Source of the DNA: Nitrospirota bacterium
GTDB taxonomy: Bacteria; Nitrospirota; Nitrospiria; Nitrospirales; Nitrospiraceae
DNA length: 64,000 bases
NCBI GenBank assembly: GCA_018971525.1
Contig: JAGXAR010000012.1
Coordinates: 1 to 64,000 of the forward strand
Direction of reading: 5' to 3'
The notes below the pieces were generated by a model, which did no database searches, was not told where the DNA came from, and saw nothing but the letters and a program-made list of their open reading frames with translations. Positions 25,281 through 34,017 of this stretch are shown here, in pieces. Each line of letters opens with the position of its first letter. Position 1 is the stretch's first letter. The position numbers and the translations under genes are program-made.

Positions 25281-25727
25281 TTACGAAACTGCGCAAGCAG
25301 CCGGCTGAGCTGCTCCGCTGCTCTTCGGCACACAACAGCCGGTATTCTTGAACGCTCCCGTGACAGCCAACTGCTCGTGGACCGTAAAGATTTCCCACGA
25401 ATTGCCGTCCGGGTCGGTAAACCAGAGCTTGTCCTGCCGAGCGAAGCAACAGGCTATGCCTTCCTCGACCTTCTCGAGGATGTTCCTTTCCAGTAGCTGC
25501 TGTTTCCACTTCGCGATGTCGTCGGCGGATTCGACTTCGATGCCGAGATGGTTCACCGAACTGATCGCGCCGGTGGACGACACGAGCGCCAAGTTCAGCG
25601 GCGGTTCCGTCAGATCGAACTTGGCATAGTCCGTCGTCTGTTTCTGTGGCGCTACACCAAAGACCTTCTGATAGAACGCGACTGACGCAGGCACATCACG
25701 GACGTCGAGAGACAGATGGGGTCTCAT
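25281..25727 (-). CDS. arsI: ArsI/CadI-family dioxygenase fold protein (metal(loid) resistance)
   Basis: A 148-residue vicinal-oxygen-chelate (glyoxalase-fold) protein. The N-terminal MRPHLSLDVRDVPASVAFYQ and the vicinal cysteines in the stretch IACCFARQDKLWFTDPDG match ArsI, the Fe(II)-dependent C-As lyase, and the related cadmium-induced CadI. Metal ligands fit His4, His68 (VNHLGIEV) and the Glu in GNSWEIFTV. The Cys-Pro-Ala-rich tail (TGCCVPKSSG) may bind metal. The ATG at 25727 follows AAAGGAG at good spacing. The sigZ gene follows directly. Organoarsenical demethylation is the likely function; CadI-like metal binding is the alternative. Confidence 0.85.
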   Translation of the reverse strand: MRPHLSLDVRDVPASVAFYQKVFGVAPQKQTTDYAKFDLTEPPLNLALVSSTGAISSVNHLGIEVESADDIAKWKQQLLERNILEKVEEGIACCFARQDKLWFTDPDGNSWEIFTVHEQLAVTGAFKNTGCCVPKSSGAAQPAACAVS

Positions 25728-25894
25728 AGGATTCTCCTTTCGAGTGAATGGGAAGGCACCCGTGCCTCCCTTCCCTATATAGACGGAGAAATCCCGAAAA
25801 AGACGCAAGGCCCGCCATCATGGATTCATGGGAGGCCGAGAGGCCCACTTCATGTTTACGTCTGAGTACGCTACACTGCGAACCGTTCAAGCAC

Positions 25895-26127
25895 TGACAG
25901 GCTGCGGGAAAACAGTTTCGGCACAGCAGAACCCCGATGCCTGCACCTCTTGGCCAAGAGGGGAACACCCTCGCAGGATGCTCAAAAAGTTCGTCCAGCA
26001 AGGCCGCAGCAAGCAAGGCAGGCTGAGGTTGAGGCGAAGGTTGAACGATGACCTGACGTTCTTCCTCTCAGCCTTGGCCTCAGTCCTAACCTTCCGATAA
26101 CGCTGGCGGACTTTTTCAGCATCCTCT
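25895..26127 (+). repeat. Bipartite repeat family, complete copy
   Basis: Left half (25895-25972) starts TGACAGGCTGCGGGAAAAC. The right half (25973-26127) starts GCAGGATGCTCAAAAAGTTC and ends CGGACTTTTTCAGCATCCTC. The two ends of the right half pair over about 26 bases. It sits between the divergent ArsI-like and phytoene-dehydrogenase-like genes, so it lies in or next to both promoters. The rest of 25728-25894 has no gene. Confidence 0.8.
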
Positions 26128-26137
26128 CGGAATAGGC

Positions 26138-27748
26138 ATGAGAGAAAAGCACTACGACGCGATTATCATTGGGGCGGGTCACAATGGACTCGTGACGGCA
26201 TGCTACCTTGCCAAGGCTGGCTGGAAGGTCCTGGTTCTGGAACGTCGCTACATCGTCGGCGGCGCCTGTGTCACGGAGGAGACGTTCCCCGGCTTCAAGG
26301 TGTCAACGGCCGCGTATGTGAACAGTCTCTTCCGCAAGGAGATCATCCGGGATCTACACCTCGAGGCATACGGGCTGAAGATTCTGGAGCGCAATCCCTC
26401 ATCGTTCACGCCCTTCCCCGATGGCAAATATCTGTTGCTCGGCCCTGATCCGGCGCTGAACCATCAACAGATTGCCAAGTTCAGTCTCAAGGACGCGAAC
26501 GCCTATCCAGCCTATGAAGCCATGCTCGAACGGATGGCGACGGTTCTCGAACCGCTGCTGACCATGCGTCCTCCGAATCTGGCGAAGCCCGGGCTGCGAG
26601 ACCTCTGGACGCTGTATCAAGCAGGGAAACCGTTCCAGGCCATGGGCTCTGCCATGAGCGAGGCCTTTGAGATCCTCACCGCCCCGGCACGGCAGATTCT
26701 CGATCGCTGGTTTGAATCCGAAGCACTCAAGGCCACGCTCGCAACCGATGCCGTGATCGGGGCGATGGCCTCTCCCACTACTCCCGGCACCGCCTACGTC
26801 CTCTTCCACCATGTGATGGGAGAGACGAACGGGAAACGAGGCGTCTGGGGCTATGTGCAGGGAGGCATGGGCGGGATCACGCAATCCTTGGCGGCAGCCG
26901 CTCGCGACCTCAAGGTCGAGATCCGTTGCAAGTCTGAGGTCGCGAGAATCCTCGTCAGGGATGGGACGGTCCAGGGCGTCGCCCTCGCCAACGGAGAGGA
27001 ATGTTACGCGCCGGTCATCGCCAGCAATGCGGATGCGCAGGTGACCTTTACCCGCCTGCTGGACAAGAAGCAGCTTCCGCCGGAGTTTTCCGAGGCCGTC
27101 AGTCGCATCAGCTACGAAAGCGCCTCGTTGAAAATCAATGTGGCGCTGGGAGAATTGCCGGACTTTCTCGCCTGCCCCGGTCTAGAACCTGGCCCGCATC
27201 ATCGCGGGACCATCCACATCAGCCCGGACCTGGATTACATTGAACGAGCCTTCGACGATGCGAAGTACGGACAGCCCTCGCAACAACCCATTCTGGAATG
27301 CACGATTCCCTCGGTCGTCGATCCCACCGTGGCCCCGCCGGGCAAACATCTCATGTCGATCTTCGTGCAGTATGCCCCCTACAAGCTGCGCGGAGCCACC
27401 TGGGACGACCGACGGGAGAGTGTTGCCGACCGGTGTTTTGCGCTCTTGAACGAATACGCACCGAACTTTCAGCGTTCCGTGCTCGCCCGCCAAGTCCTGA
27501 CGCCGCTCGACCTCGAACAGACGTTCAATCTGACAGGCGGAAATATTTTCCAAGGCGCGATGACCCTGAACCAGCTCTTTGCTTGCCGGCCCGTGCCGGG
27601 ATTCGCGGATTATCGCACCCCGATCAGCGGGCTCTACCTCTGCGGAGCGGCCGCCCATCCGGGCGGGGGAGTCATGGGCGCAGCGGGGGCGAACGCCGCG
27701 CGGGAAATTCTCCGAGCTGCCTCCTTCCGACGTTTATTTCCTGTGTAG
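26138..27748 (+). CDS. Phytoene-dehydrogenase-like FAD oxidoreductase (CrtI/PYROXD2 type)
   Basis: A 536-residue flavoprotein. The N-terminal dinucleotide fold reads IIIGAGHNGLVTACYLAKAG with glycines 12, 14 and 17, followed by VLVLERRYIVGGACVTEETF, as in CrtI-like amine oxidase-fold enzymes. The C-terminus has the second FAD motif (ISGLYLCGAAAHPGGGVMGA). It resembles the PYROXD2/NAD(P)-FAD oxidoreductase group more than true carotenoid desaturases, and no carotenoid genes are nearby. The substrate is therefore unknown. Nine bases separate the start from the end of a complete repeat element, and the ribosome site is weak. Confidence 0.85.
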   Translation: MREKHYDAIIIGAGHNGLVTACYLAKAGWKVLVLERRYIVGGACVTEETFPGFKVSTAAYVNSLFRKEIIRDLHLEAYGLKILERNPSSFTPFPDGKYLLLGPDPALNHQQIAKFSLKDANAYPAYEAMLERMATVLEPLLTMRPPNLAKPGLRDLWTLYQAGKPFQAMGSAMSEAFEILTAPARQILDRWFESEALKATLATDAVIGAMASPTTPGTAYVLFHHVMGETNGKRGVWGYVQGGMGGITQSLAAAARDLKVEIRCKSEVARILVRDGTVQGVALANGEECYAPVIASNADAQVTFTRLLDKKQLPPEFSEAVSRISYESASLKINVALGELPDFLACPGLEPGPHHRGTIHISPDLDYIERAFDDAKYGQPSQQPILECTIPSVVDPTVAPPGKHLMSIFVQYAPYKLRGATWDDRRESVADRCFALLNEYAPNFQRSVLARQVLTPLDLEQTFNLTGGNIFQGAMTLNQLFACRPVPGFADYRTPISGLYLCGAAAHPGGGVMGAAGANAAREILRAASFRRLFPV

Positions 27749-27806
27749 CTAATTCCGCTGTCCCGCTGGCAGGTGTTGAAAACGTATGGAGGCCCCGGAG
27801 CGTCGA

Positions 27807-29336
27807 TCAGGCTGATAACCGCGTCAGAACGTTTCGCGTGATCCGTGCCACAAGGGGGTCTCCCAAATGCCGTGACCACTCTGTGCATCCGACAGTGAAG
27901 ACTGTGCCTCCCTGTGTCCAGAGACCCAACACCGCAGCCCCCTGGCGGAGATCCTTGCCCCACGGGGTGAATCCATGGTCCAGCCCGAAGAGAGCCTTCG
28001 AATGAACGACCGCCTCGTAGTCAGGCATTCGTCCAGAGGCCAGGCCGAGAATCTCAAAACTTTCAGGGTTGCCGTCACGGTGACTGGCGATCGGCACACC
28101 GTGCGCCCATTCAATATCACACCCGTCACACTCATACCCGATGCAGCCCACGTGCGGGAACTGTTCTGGTTGCCGTCCAGCCGGCCAGAGCCCTTCGAAT
28201 ACCCAATGATGCGGCTGATATATTGTGTAGGGGATCGGATTTGGATTTAAGGCTCCGTAACAGAAGCTCACCCCTGTCAGCCGATTTTCAGGTCGATGCG
28301 GCCCATGGCGGTGGCTCCACAATGCCTCGCCATCCATCTCGCCGACTAACGCCATTTGCGATGCCGGCACGTCCAACAGGACTTGTCGATAGCAGACGTT
28401 GCCGCTGAAGAATGCGGCATTCCCGCCGTTGCGGATATATCTATCGAACGCGTCGCGCATCCCCATGGACCAATATTCATCATGGCCGACGCTGATAACC
28501 AGCCGGTAGGACGTCAATAGATCCGGGTACCGCTCAAGGTCTTCATTGGTCGCGTAGTCGAGTGCGATACCTTCCCGCTCGGCCCACTGCACGAACGGCA
28601 ATTCCCATTTGTCCCATCCCGCATACCGCTGCTGGCGACTGGGCTCCCCACCGGATCGACAGTCATACGGTGAAAGAAACCCGAGAGGCAGCGGCCGATG
28701 AAACGAAGCCTGCCTGGCTTGGTCATAGAAACTACCGTTGGTATTCGCGGCCTCAGGGACACGACGCGCGCCATAGTTGTTATAAGCAAAGTAGGTGTTG
28801 GACGACAGAATAAGGAGGATCTTCGAATCCCGCCCGGGGTTCAGGGAACGAACGACGAAAAACGCCTCTCCGGGACGCTGCCAGTCTGCGCTGGACGGCG
28901 CGCTCATCACGACACGGTAAAATCCCGTCGGCCATTGACCTGGCACGTCAAACGTCAGATCGCCGCCTTCTCCGCTATCCCAGCCGCAGCCGAACTCAGA
29001 TGCATCGGCGGGAATGGGTTTGGGGTATACCCAGACCGGTGCAGACCATACAGGCTTCACCGTAGCCCCGAGCCGTTGGATCGTCACAACAGACCGTGTG
29101 CGGCTCTGTGCCGACAGGCATAGCGTGACTCGCTCGCCCGGCACGTAGCTTCGTTGCGTGGCATAGCCTTCGACAGCCAATCGCCCTCCGTCTATCCAGA
29201 CCTGTGGGCCGCATGAGGCGGCCAGATTGACCGGTAGCGAACACGCCAAGCCCATCTGAGAGCGCACGAGCGAGAGCCCCGCCAGACCGAGCGCAGCCGA
29301 CAAAAATCGACGTCTTGAATACCCGTGTGAGGTCAT
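27807..29336 (-). CDS. Tat-exported protein with N,N-dimethylformamidase large-subunit-like domain
   Basis: A 509-residue protein with a twin-arginine signal (GYSRRRFLSAALGLAGLSLV), so it is exported folded to the periplasm. An N-terminal beta-rich domain (40-170, GERVTLCLSAQSRTRSVVTI) precedes a large domain (about 180-500) like the C-terminal part of the DMFase beta subunit: ILLILSSNTYFAYNNYGARR, LVISVGHDEYWSMGMRDAFD and NAAFFSGNVCYRQV. The last two are typical of that glutamine-amidotransferase-like fold. Whether it hydrolyses amides is unknown. I use the ATG at 29336 because the Tat motif follows directly. It is 46 bases downstream of the FAD monooxygenase gene on the same strand. Confidence 0.8.
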   Translation of the reverse strand: MTSHGYSRRRFLSAALGLAGLSLVRSQMGLACSLPVNLAASCGPQVWIDGGRLAVEGYATQRSYVPGERVTLCLSAQSRTRSVVTIQRLGATVKPVWSAPVWVYPKPIPADASEFGCGWDSGEGGDLTFDVPGQWPTGFYRVVMSAPSSADWQRPGEAFFVVRSLNPGRDSKILLILSSNTYFAYNNYGARRVPEAANTNGSFYDQARQASFHRPLPLGFLSPYDCRSGGEPSRQQRYAGWDKWELPFVQWAEREGIALDYATNEDLERYPDLLTSYRLVISVGHDEYWSMGMRDAFDRYIRNGGNAAFFSGNVCYRQVLLDVPASQMALVGEMDGEALWSHRHGPHRPENRLTGVSFCYGALNPNPIPYTIYQPHHWVFEGLWPAGRQPEQFPHVGCIGYECDGCDIEWAHGVPIASHRDGNPESFEILGLASGRMPDYEAVVHSKALFGLDHGFTPWGKDLRQGAAVLGLWTQGGTVFTVGCTEWSRHLGDPLVARITRNVLTRLSA

Positions 29337-29382
29337 CGCAGGATGGAGCAGATACTCGAGTCCCTTGATCCAATCGCATTTA

Positions 29383-30615
29383 TCATGACAGAGCCTCGAC
29401 AATCGATGTCTGCACATGCTCTGGCCGGAATCCGAGTCCGATCATCCTAGCGGGAATCCGGCGTAGGACTGGGAACCGTGCGATCAGCCGGATTGCGAAG
29501 GGCGGCGAAAGCCTGTCCGATCCGCTCAGGACACGCCCGATGACTCGATTCTGAATCGCGAGCTGCACCCGTTGCGTCATCCTGGTCGGCCACTCACGCC
29601 GCTGCTGGACCAGCCGGAGGTCCCGGGTTGATAGATCCCCCGCACGTATCGGTGCAGCCAGCAGATTGGCCGTCGCGACCGCATCCTGGATGGCCAGGTT
29701 GATCCCGACACCACCGACCGGGGACATCGCATGCGCCGCATCGCCGATGCAGAGCAGTCCAGGACGATACCACTGACGCAACCGGTCGACCTGAACCGTC
29801 AGTAACTTGATCGGCTCCCAGTCGTGGAGTTCGCCGGCACGGTCGGCCATGAAGGGCGCGAGCTGTGTGACCGCATCACGAAATGTCGGGAGCCCCCGCC
29901 CCTGAAGTTGATCTCGCGATCCCTTCGGGATCACGAAGCCGCACTGCCAATAGTCGCCCCTGTTCAGCATGATAAAGATTCGACCGGCGTCGAAACGGCC
30001 TACGGGATCTCCTGGATCGCTTGGCCGTCGGGACAGACGGAACCAGAGCACATCCATAGGCGCGCCGAATTCTTCCACCGGCAAGCCGGCGAGGGAACGA
30101 ACGGTCGAGTGTCGACCGTCTGCTCCCACGATAAGACTCGCGCGCGCCTTGAGCGGACCATCCGGGGTGTTCGCCAGGAGTCCCACCACGGAGCCCGCTT
30201 CTTCGATAAGGCCCGTCACGTCAGCGTGCATCCGCAGCTGAAACGTCGGATACCGCGCCGCCTCTTCGGCGAGAAAGTTCAAAAAGTCCCATTGCGGCAT
30301 GAACGCGACAAAGCGACACTGCGTCGAAAGAGACGAGAAATCCGCGACCGTCAGTGTCAGATCGCCGAACTGCCCGTTGATCCGCGGAACTTTCTGGTGG
30401 GGCAAGGCAAGAAGGCGCTCCAAGAGGCCCAGCTCATACATGACTTCCAGGGTCGATGGATGGATGGTGTCGCCCCGGAAATCACGGAGGAAGTCGGCAT
30501 GTTTCTCCAAGACCAGCACGTCGACACCTGCACGCGCCATCAGCAGGCCCAGCATCATCCCGGCCGGACCGCCTCCCGCAATGCAGCAGCGCACCGATAC
30601 CGTTTCCGCACCCAT
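29383..30615 (-). CDS. FAD-dependent aromatic-ring-type monooxygenase (PHBH/UbiH family)
   Basis: A 410-residue flavoprotein. The FAD motif IAGGGPAGMMLGLLMARAG is at residues 12-30. The middle motif ADGRHSTVRSLAGL contains DG, and the second FAD motif is LLCIGDAAHAMSPVGGVGIN. This order is that of class A flavin monooxygenases (p-hydroxybenzoate hydroxylase, UbiH). C-terminal helices are amphipathic and basic. Substrate unknown. It shares a strand with the downstream Tat-exported DMFase-like gene, so a small two-gene operon acting on an aromatic or amide compound is possible. GAGG precedes the ATG. Confidence 0.88.
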   Translation of the reverse strand: MGAETVSVRCCIAGGGPAGMMLGLLMARAGVDVLVLEKHADFLRDFRGDTIHPSTLEVMYELGLLERLLALPHQKVPRINGQFGDLTLTVADFSSLSTQCRFVAFMPQWDFLNFLAEEAARYPTFQLRMHADVTGLIEEAGSVVGLLANTPDGPLKARASLIVGADGRHSTVRSLAGLPVEEFGAPMDVLWFRLSRRPSDPGDPVGRFDAGRIFIMLNRGDYWQCGFVIPKGSRDQLQGRGLPTFRDAVTQLAPFMADRAGELHDWEPIKLLTVQVDRLRQWYRPGLLCIGDAAHAMSPVGGVGINLAIQDAVATANLLAAPIRAGDLSTRDLRLVQQRREWPTRMTQRVQLAIQNRVIGRVLSGSDRLSPPFAIRLIARFPVLRRIPARMIGLGFRPEHVQTSIVEALS

Positions 30616-30732
30616 GGCAACCTCGACGTGGAGGAAGAAGGACGAAGCAGAAGAAGGCTACTCTTTACGGAAAAGCGCTACAAGTAGTCTTGGAGGAGGT
30701 TCTCCAAGCACGACAATGACTGCAAGCATCGC

Positions 30733-30832
30733 CTGGCAGGCTGCGGGAAAACTATATTGGCACGCGAGGACTTCGAGAGTCTGCACGTATAGCACAATAG
30801 GAGAGCTCTCCCGCAGGATGCTCGAAAAGCCC
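30733..30832 (+). repeat. Bipartite repeat family, left half plus junction
   Basis: Starts TGGCAGGCTGCGGGAAAAC, continues TTGGCACGCGAGGACTTCGA, and ends in the family junction CCGCAGGATGCTCGAAAAGC. The right half is then lost. It lies upstream of the FAD monooxygenase gene in a 385-base gap (30616-31000) with no other recognisable feature. Confidence 0.75.
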
Positions 30833-31000
30833 AGACTTCTCACCCGCCCGTCCCGAACTGCTTACGCAGCTCTATCCCGATGGGCTACGTTAAGGATACT
30901 TTCGAGGCGAGAACAATGCATGGGAAAAGGGCGCATCCCGGAGCGCCCGGGGTCGGGCGGATGAGAAGAGCGGCTTATTCATCATTCTGATCAGGGCAAC

Positions 31001-32509
31001 TCAGCGATCGGGTGGCATGGACAAGAGTTCTGCAACCTTCTCCGTGAGAGTCGTGGGCAGGAACGGCTTTTGTAGAAACGCCGGTTCGTCTCCGACGCCA
31101 TTGGCAGCAAGGGTATCATCGGCATAGCCCGAGACGAACAGGACCTTGATATCCGGCACAACCACCTGAACCGCCTCGACCAACGCAGCGCCGGTCATGC
31201 GCGGCATAATGACGTCCGCGATGATCAGATCGCACCGGCCCTTGAAGGTCTGCAACATTTTGAGAGCCTCAACCCCGTCCGAGGCCTCGATCACGGGATA
31301 GCCATACTCGGTAAGGATCTTCCCGATCAGGCTGCGAATCCCTTCATCATCTTCGACGACCAGCACGGAACCCCGGCTGACCCTCTGCGGCTCGACCGCC
31401 GGAGGCGCCTCGATCTCCTCCCCCTGTGTCACAATGCGGGGAAACAATGCGGTGAACCGAGAGCCACGGCCTGGCTGGCTGGAGACCTCTACATAGCCGC
31501 GACTCTGCTTGACGATACCGTATACCGTGGCCAGCCCCAACCCGGTTCCCTTCCCAATCTCTTTCGTGCTGTAAAACGGCTCAAATATGTGTTCGAGTCC
31601 TTCGGACGAAATCCCACAGCCGGTATCTTCCACGGATATCCTGACGTGCGGGCCCGGGCTTGAGCCAGGGTGGAGATTCACATAGGCCTCATCCAGATCG
31701 ACGTTCCCGGTCTCGATCGTCAGGATCCCGCCCTCCGGCATCGCATCGCGCGCATTGAGCGCCAGATTCATGACCACCTGTTCTAACTGAACGGGATCGC
31801 CCAGGACGTGGCCGACGCGCGGGTCGAGTACGACCACCGTCTGAATCTGCTCGCCGATCAGACGACGGAGAATGTCCTCCAAATCCCGGATCAAAGTGTT
31901 GGGATGGAGTTCACGCTGCTCCAACACCTGACGACGACTAAACGTCAAGAGCTTCCTCGTCAAGGCCGCCGCGCGGGAACCGGCATGCGCGATCAGTTCG
32001 AGGTCATGCCGGCAGGGATGCGTGGCGAACTGTTGCGCGAGACGATGGGCATGGCCAATGATGACCATGAGCAGATTGTTGAAGTCATGCGCGATGCCGC
32101 CGGCAAGCCGGCCCAGTGCCTCCATTTTCTGCGCCTGACGCAGACTATGCTCGGTCCGCTTGTGCTCCGTAATATCCGTAATGGTTTCGATCACATGGAC
32201 CCGGCCGTCTGTGGTGACCGCCTTCGACCAATGCACCAGGAGATATTGATCGTTGGGCAGCGGGACCTCACTGGAGACCACCGTCCCGGTCTCCACCGAC
32301 TCGGGCATGCGGCAAAAGGTGCAGGGTGCCGTGCAGGCGGCGATTTTCTCGTAACAGGTCGCATTCGAGATGTCGCCAAACTTCTTCAGGCCTGTTTCGT
32401 TTTGGAACTGGACGGTGTAGGTGGCGGGATCAATGACGGATACGATCACAGGCTGGGAGTTCAAGAGCTCCTGCGGGTCGTACCGGGGGAGGCTGGCGGA
32501 ACTGCCCAT
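31001..32509 (-). CDS. PAS sensor kinase with C-terminal receiver domain and Cys-rich PAS
   Basis: A cytoplasmic hybrid kinase of about 502 residues. An N-terminal PAS domain (20-120) contains four closely spaced cysteines (CYEKIAACTAPCTFC). HisKA has GGIAHDFNNLLMVIIGHAHR. The HATPase has NLALNARDAMPEGG, DTGCGIS and [14 protein letters not shown]. The receiver domain has its Asp in DLIIADVIMPRMTGAAL. The Cys cluster suggests a metal, Fe-S or thiol redox sensor, which is inference. No membrane segment is present. I prefer the ATG at 32509 (AGGG upstream) over 32548. No separate response regulator is adjacent. Confidence 0.88.
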   Translation of the reverse strand: MGSSASLPRYDPQELLNSQPVIVSVIDPATYTVQFQNETGLKKFGDISNATCYEKIAACTAPCTFCRMPESVETGTVVSSEVPLPNDQYLLVHWSKAVTTDGRVHVIETITDITEHKRTEHSLRQAQKMEALGRLAGGIAHDFNNLLMVIIGHAHRLAQQFATHPCRHDLELIAHAGSRAAALTRKLLTFSRRQVLEQRELHPNTLIRDLEDILRRLIGEQIQTVVVLDPRVGHVLGDPVQLEQVVMNLALNARDAMPEGGILTIETGNVDLDEAYVNLHPGSSPGPHVRISVEDTGCGISSEGLEHIFEPFYSTKEIGKGTGLGLATVYGIVKQSRGYVEVSSQPGRGSRFTALFPRIVTQGEEIEAPPAVEPQRVSRGSVLVVEDDEGIRSLIGKILTEYGYPVIEASDGVEALKMLQTFKGRCDLIIADVIMPRMTGAALVEAVQVVVPDIKVLFVSGYADDTLAANGVGDEPAFLQKPFLPTTLTEKVAELLSMPPDR

Positions 32510-32680
32510 AGTCAACCCTATGCAAGAGCATGACAAACATGTGTTCAACGGATCTTCAGCCCATGTGTACCATATCGCGACGCCTTGTCAAGAAGATGCT
32601 GGGTCGCTGGTCGGCGTGTCTCGCGTGCATACCATTGTGTTACGTTCGGGAGGGATGCGACCGTGGTCGCTCCAACCTGA

Positions 32681-32899
32681 CAGCCTGAACATATCCCGGC
32701 ACACATCTTACGCGGCGCATTGCTCCATCTCGCTCCTATCCCGGGAGACCTCACACGAAACCGGCGGCTCGTCGAGACAGCAGTCACCACCGGCGCAAGA
32801 CTCGGCGCGACCTGGATCATCACGCCCGAGCTCATTGTCACGGGCTATACCTTTGCCGGCAACATCAGAATGCCCCGGTTTTTTGTGCCATTGCTTTGA
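32681..32899 (+). pseudogene. Fragment of a carbon-nitrogen hydrolase (nitrilase-family) gene
   Basis: A 72-codon open stretch between two stops reads LLHLAPIPGDLTRNRRLVE, then TGARLGATWIITPELIVTGY and TFAGNI. This is the N-terminal sheet and catalytic-Glu segment (TPEL) of the nitrilase superfamily. The rest of the protein, including the Lys and Cys of the triad, is missing, and there is no in-frame ATG (a TTG at 32720 could start it). It is most simply a remnant of a deleted gene lying between the PAS kinase and the tag operon. Confidence 0.6.
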
Positions 32900-32955
32900 T
32901 AATGAAACCGGGCAAGATCGGTGACTCAAATACAGGGGGTCCGGTCAGATTCCCC

Positions 32956-33552
32956 TCACAGGCTCCGCCGCAACCGAAGGAAACAGTCGGTCGTGTGATC
33001 GTTCACCAATCCGGCCGCTTGCATGTAGGCATAGATGATCGTACTGCCGACGAAGCGAAAGCCGCGCTTTTTCAGATCCTTCGAGAGCGCGTCGCTCACC
33101 GCGCTCGTCGCTGGCACGTGAGCCATCTTCGTCCAACGATTCACTTTCTGTTTTCCACCGATGAACTGCCAGACATGGCGATCGAACGAACCGAACTCCT
33201 CCTGGACAGAGAGAAACGCCTGCGCATTGGTCACCGCTGAGTCGATTTTGAGCCGGTTGCGAATGATCCCGGGATTCTTCAGCAGCATAGCCTTCTTCTT
33301 CGCCGTGAATCGCGCCACCTTCTTCGGATCGAACTCCGCAAACGCTCGACGATAGCCATCCCGCCGCAGCAAGATCGTTTCCCACGTGAGGCCCGCCTGC
33401 GCGCCTTCCAATAGCAACATCTCGAAATGCTTCCTGTCATCGTGAATCGGCACCCCCCACTCACGATCGTGATAGGCGACGAAATGAGGCTTGCTGCCGA
33501 CCCATCCGCAGCGGGTCTTTTCATCGAAAATCAAATGGAGTTGCTTGGTCAT
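32956..33552 (-). CDS. tag: DNA-3-methyladenine glycosylase I
   Basis: A 198-residue base-excision enzyme removing 3-methyladenine. Family landmarks are the N-terminal TRCGWVGSKPHFVAYHDREW (zinc Cys and His, and the WG/YHD-EWG signature), HFEMLLLEGAQAGLTWETIL with the catalytic Glu, IIRNRLKIDSAVTNAQAFL, and the C-terminal GSTIIYAYMQAAGLVNDHTT with the C in DCFLR completing the zinc site. It is complete. It is the last of four same-strand genes (hydrolase, acetyltransferase, C39-like, tag) spaced by 3 to 35 bases. ATG at 33552 is chosen to match the normal N-terminus. Confidence 0.92.
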   Translation of the reverse strand: MTKQLHLIFDEKTRCGWVGSKPHFVAYHDREWGVPIHDDRKHFEMLLLEGAQAGLTWETILLRRDGYRRAFAEFDPKKVARFTAKKKAMLLKNPGIIRNRLKIDSAVTNAQAFLSVQEEFGSFDRHVWQFIGGKQKVNRWTKMAHVPATSAVSDALSKDLKKRGFRFVGSTIIYAYMQAAGLVNDHTTDCFLRLRRSL

Positions 33553-33587
33553 CAGCAGAGCAATCGGCTCAAGGACGCAGCCGCTTT

Positions 33588-34001
33588 CTACTTGGGGCCG
33601 ACAGAAATGAACCAGGTCGGCCTCATACGGCCGAAGTCCGTTCGCTCGTGGTTGCGGAGACCGCGCTTCGAGTCGAGCACGACCGGTCCGCGAGGCCCTC
33701 GCCAAAACACCGCCCAATGCCAGAACGCGCAATCCCGTTCTTTGTGCCATTTGACGGCGAGCAGTGCAAGATCCGGCAGGGCCTCCCATGAGGTGAAAGA
33801 CACTTCAGTTCTTGCCGACCGAAATCCATACTCCGTGAGCAGCCTGCGGACATAGCCTGTCTCAGACCACAGCTTCCAGTCGTCGGCAAAGATGCCGAGC
33901 CGATTCGCCACCCGCTTCGCCTGTGCGTAGCTCACGCCCGCCAGCGTAGCCACGGCAGCAATTCCACAACCCGTCCGTTCAAGCTGAATGACTGGTTTCA
34001 T
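33588..34001 (-). CDS. C39-like papain-fold cysteine peptidase domain protein
   Basis: A 137-residue single-domain protein. The catalytic Cys is in ERTGCGIAAVATLAGVSYAQA near residue 12, the His in FWHWAVFW near residue 94, and the Asp in VVLDSKRG near residue 109. This is the order of the C39 (bacteriocin-leader) peptidase fold. No membrane segment, ABC domain or signal peptide is present, so it is a free cytoplasmic protein, unlike C39 domains of bacteriocin exporters. The substrate is unknown. It lies 16 bases after the acetyltransferase gene and 35 bases before tag. Confidence 0.72.
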   Translation of the reverse strand: MKPVIQLERTGCGIAAVATLAGVSYAQAKRVANRLGIFADDWKLWSETGYVRRLLTEYGFRSARTEVSFTSWEALPDLALLAVKWHKERDCAFWHWAVFWRGPRGPVVLDSKRGLRNHERTDFGRMRPTWFISVGPK

Positions 34002-34017
34002 GCTCGCTTCAACAGGC

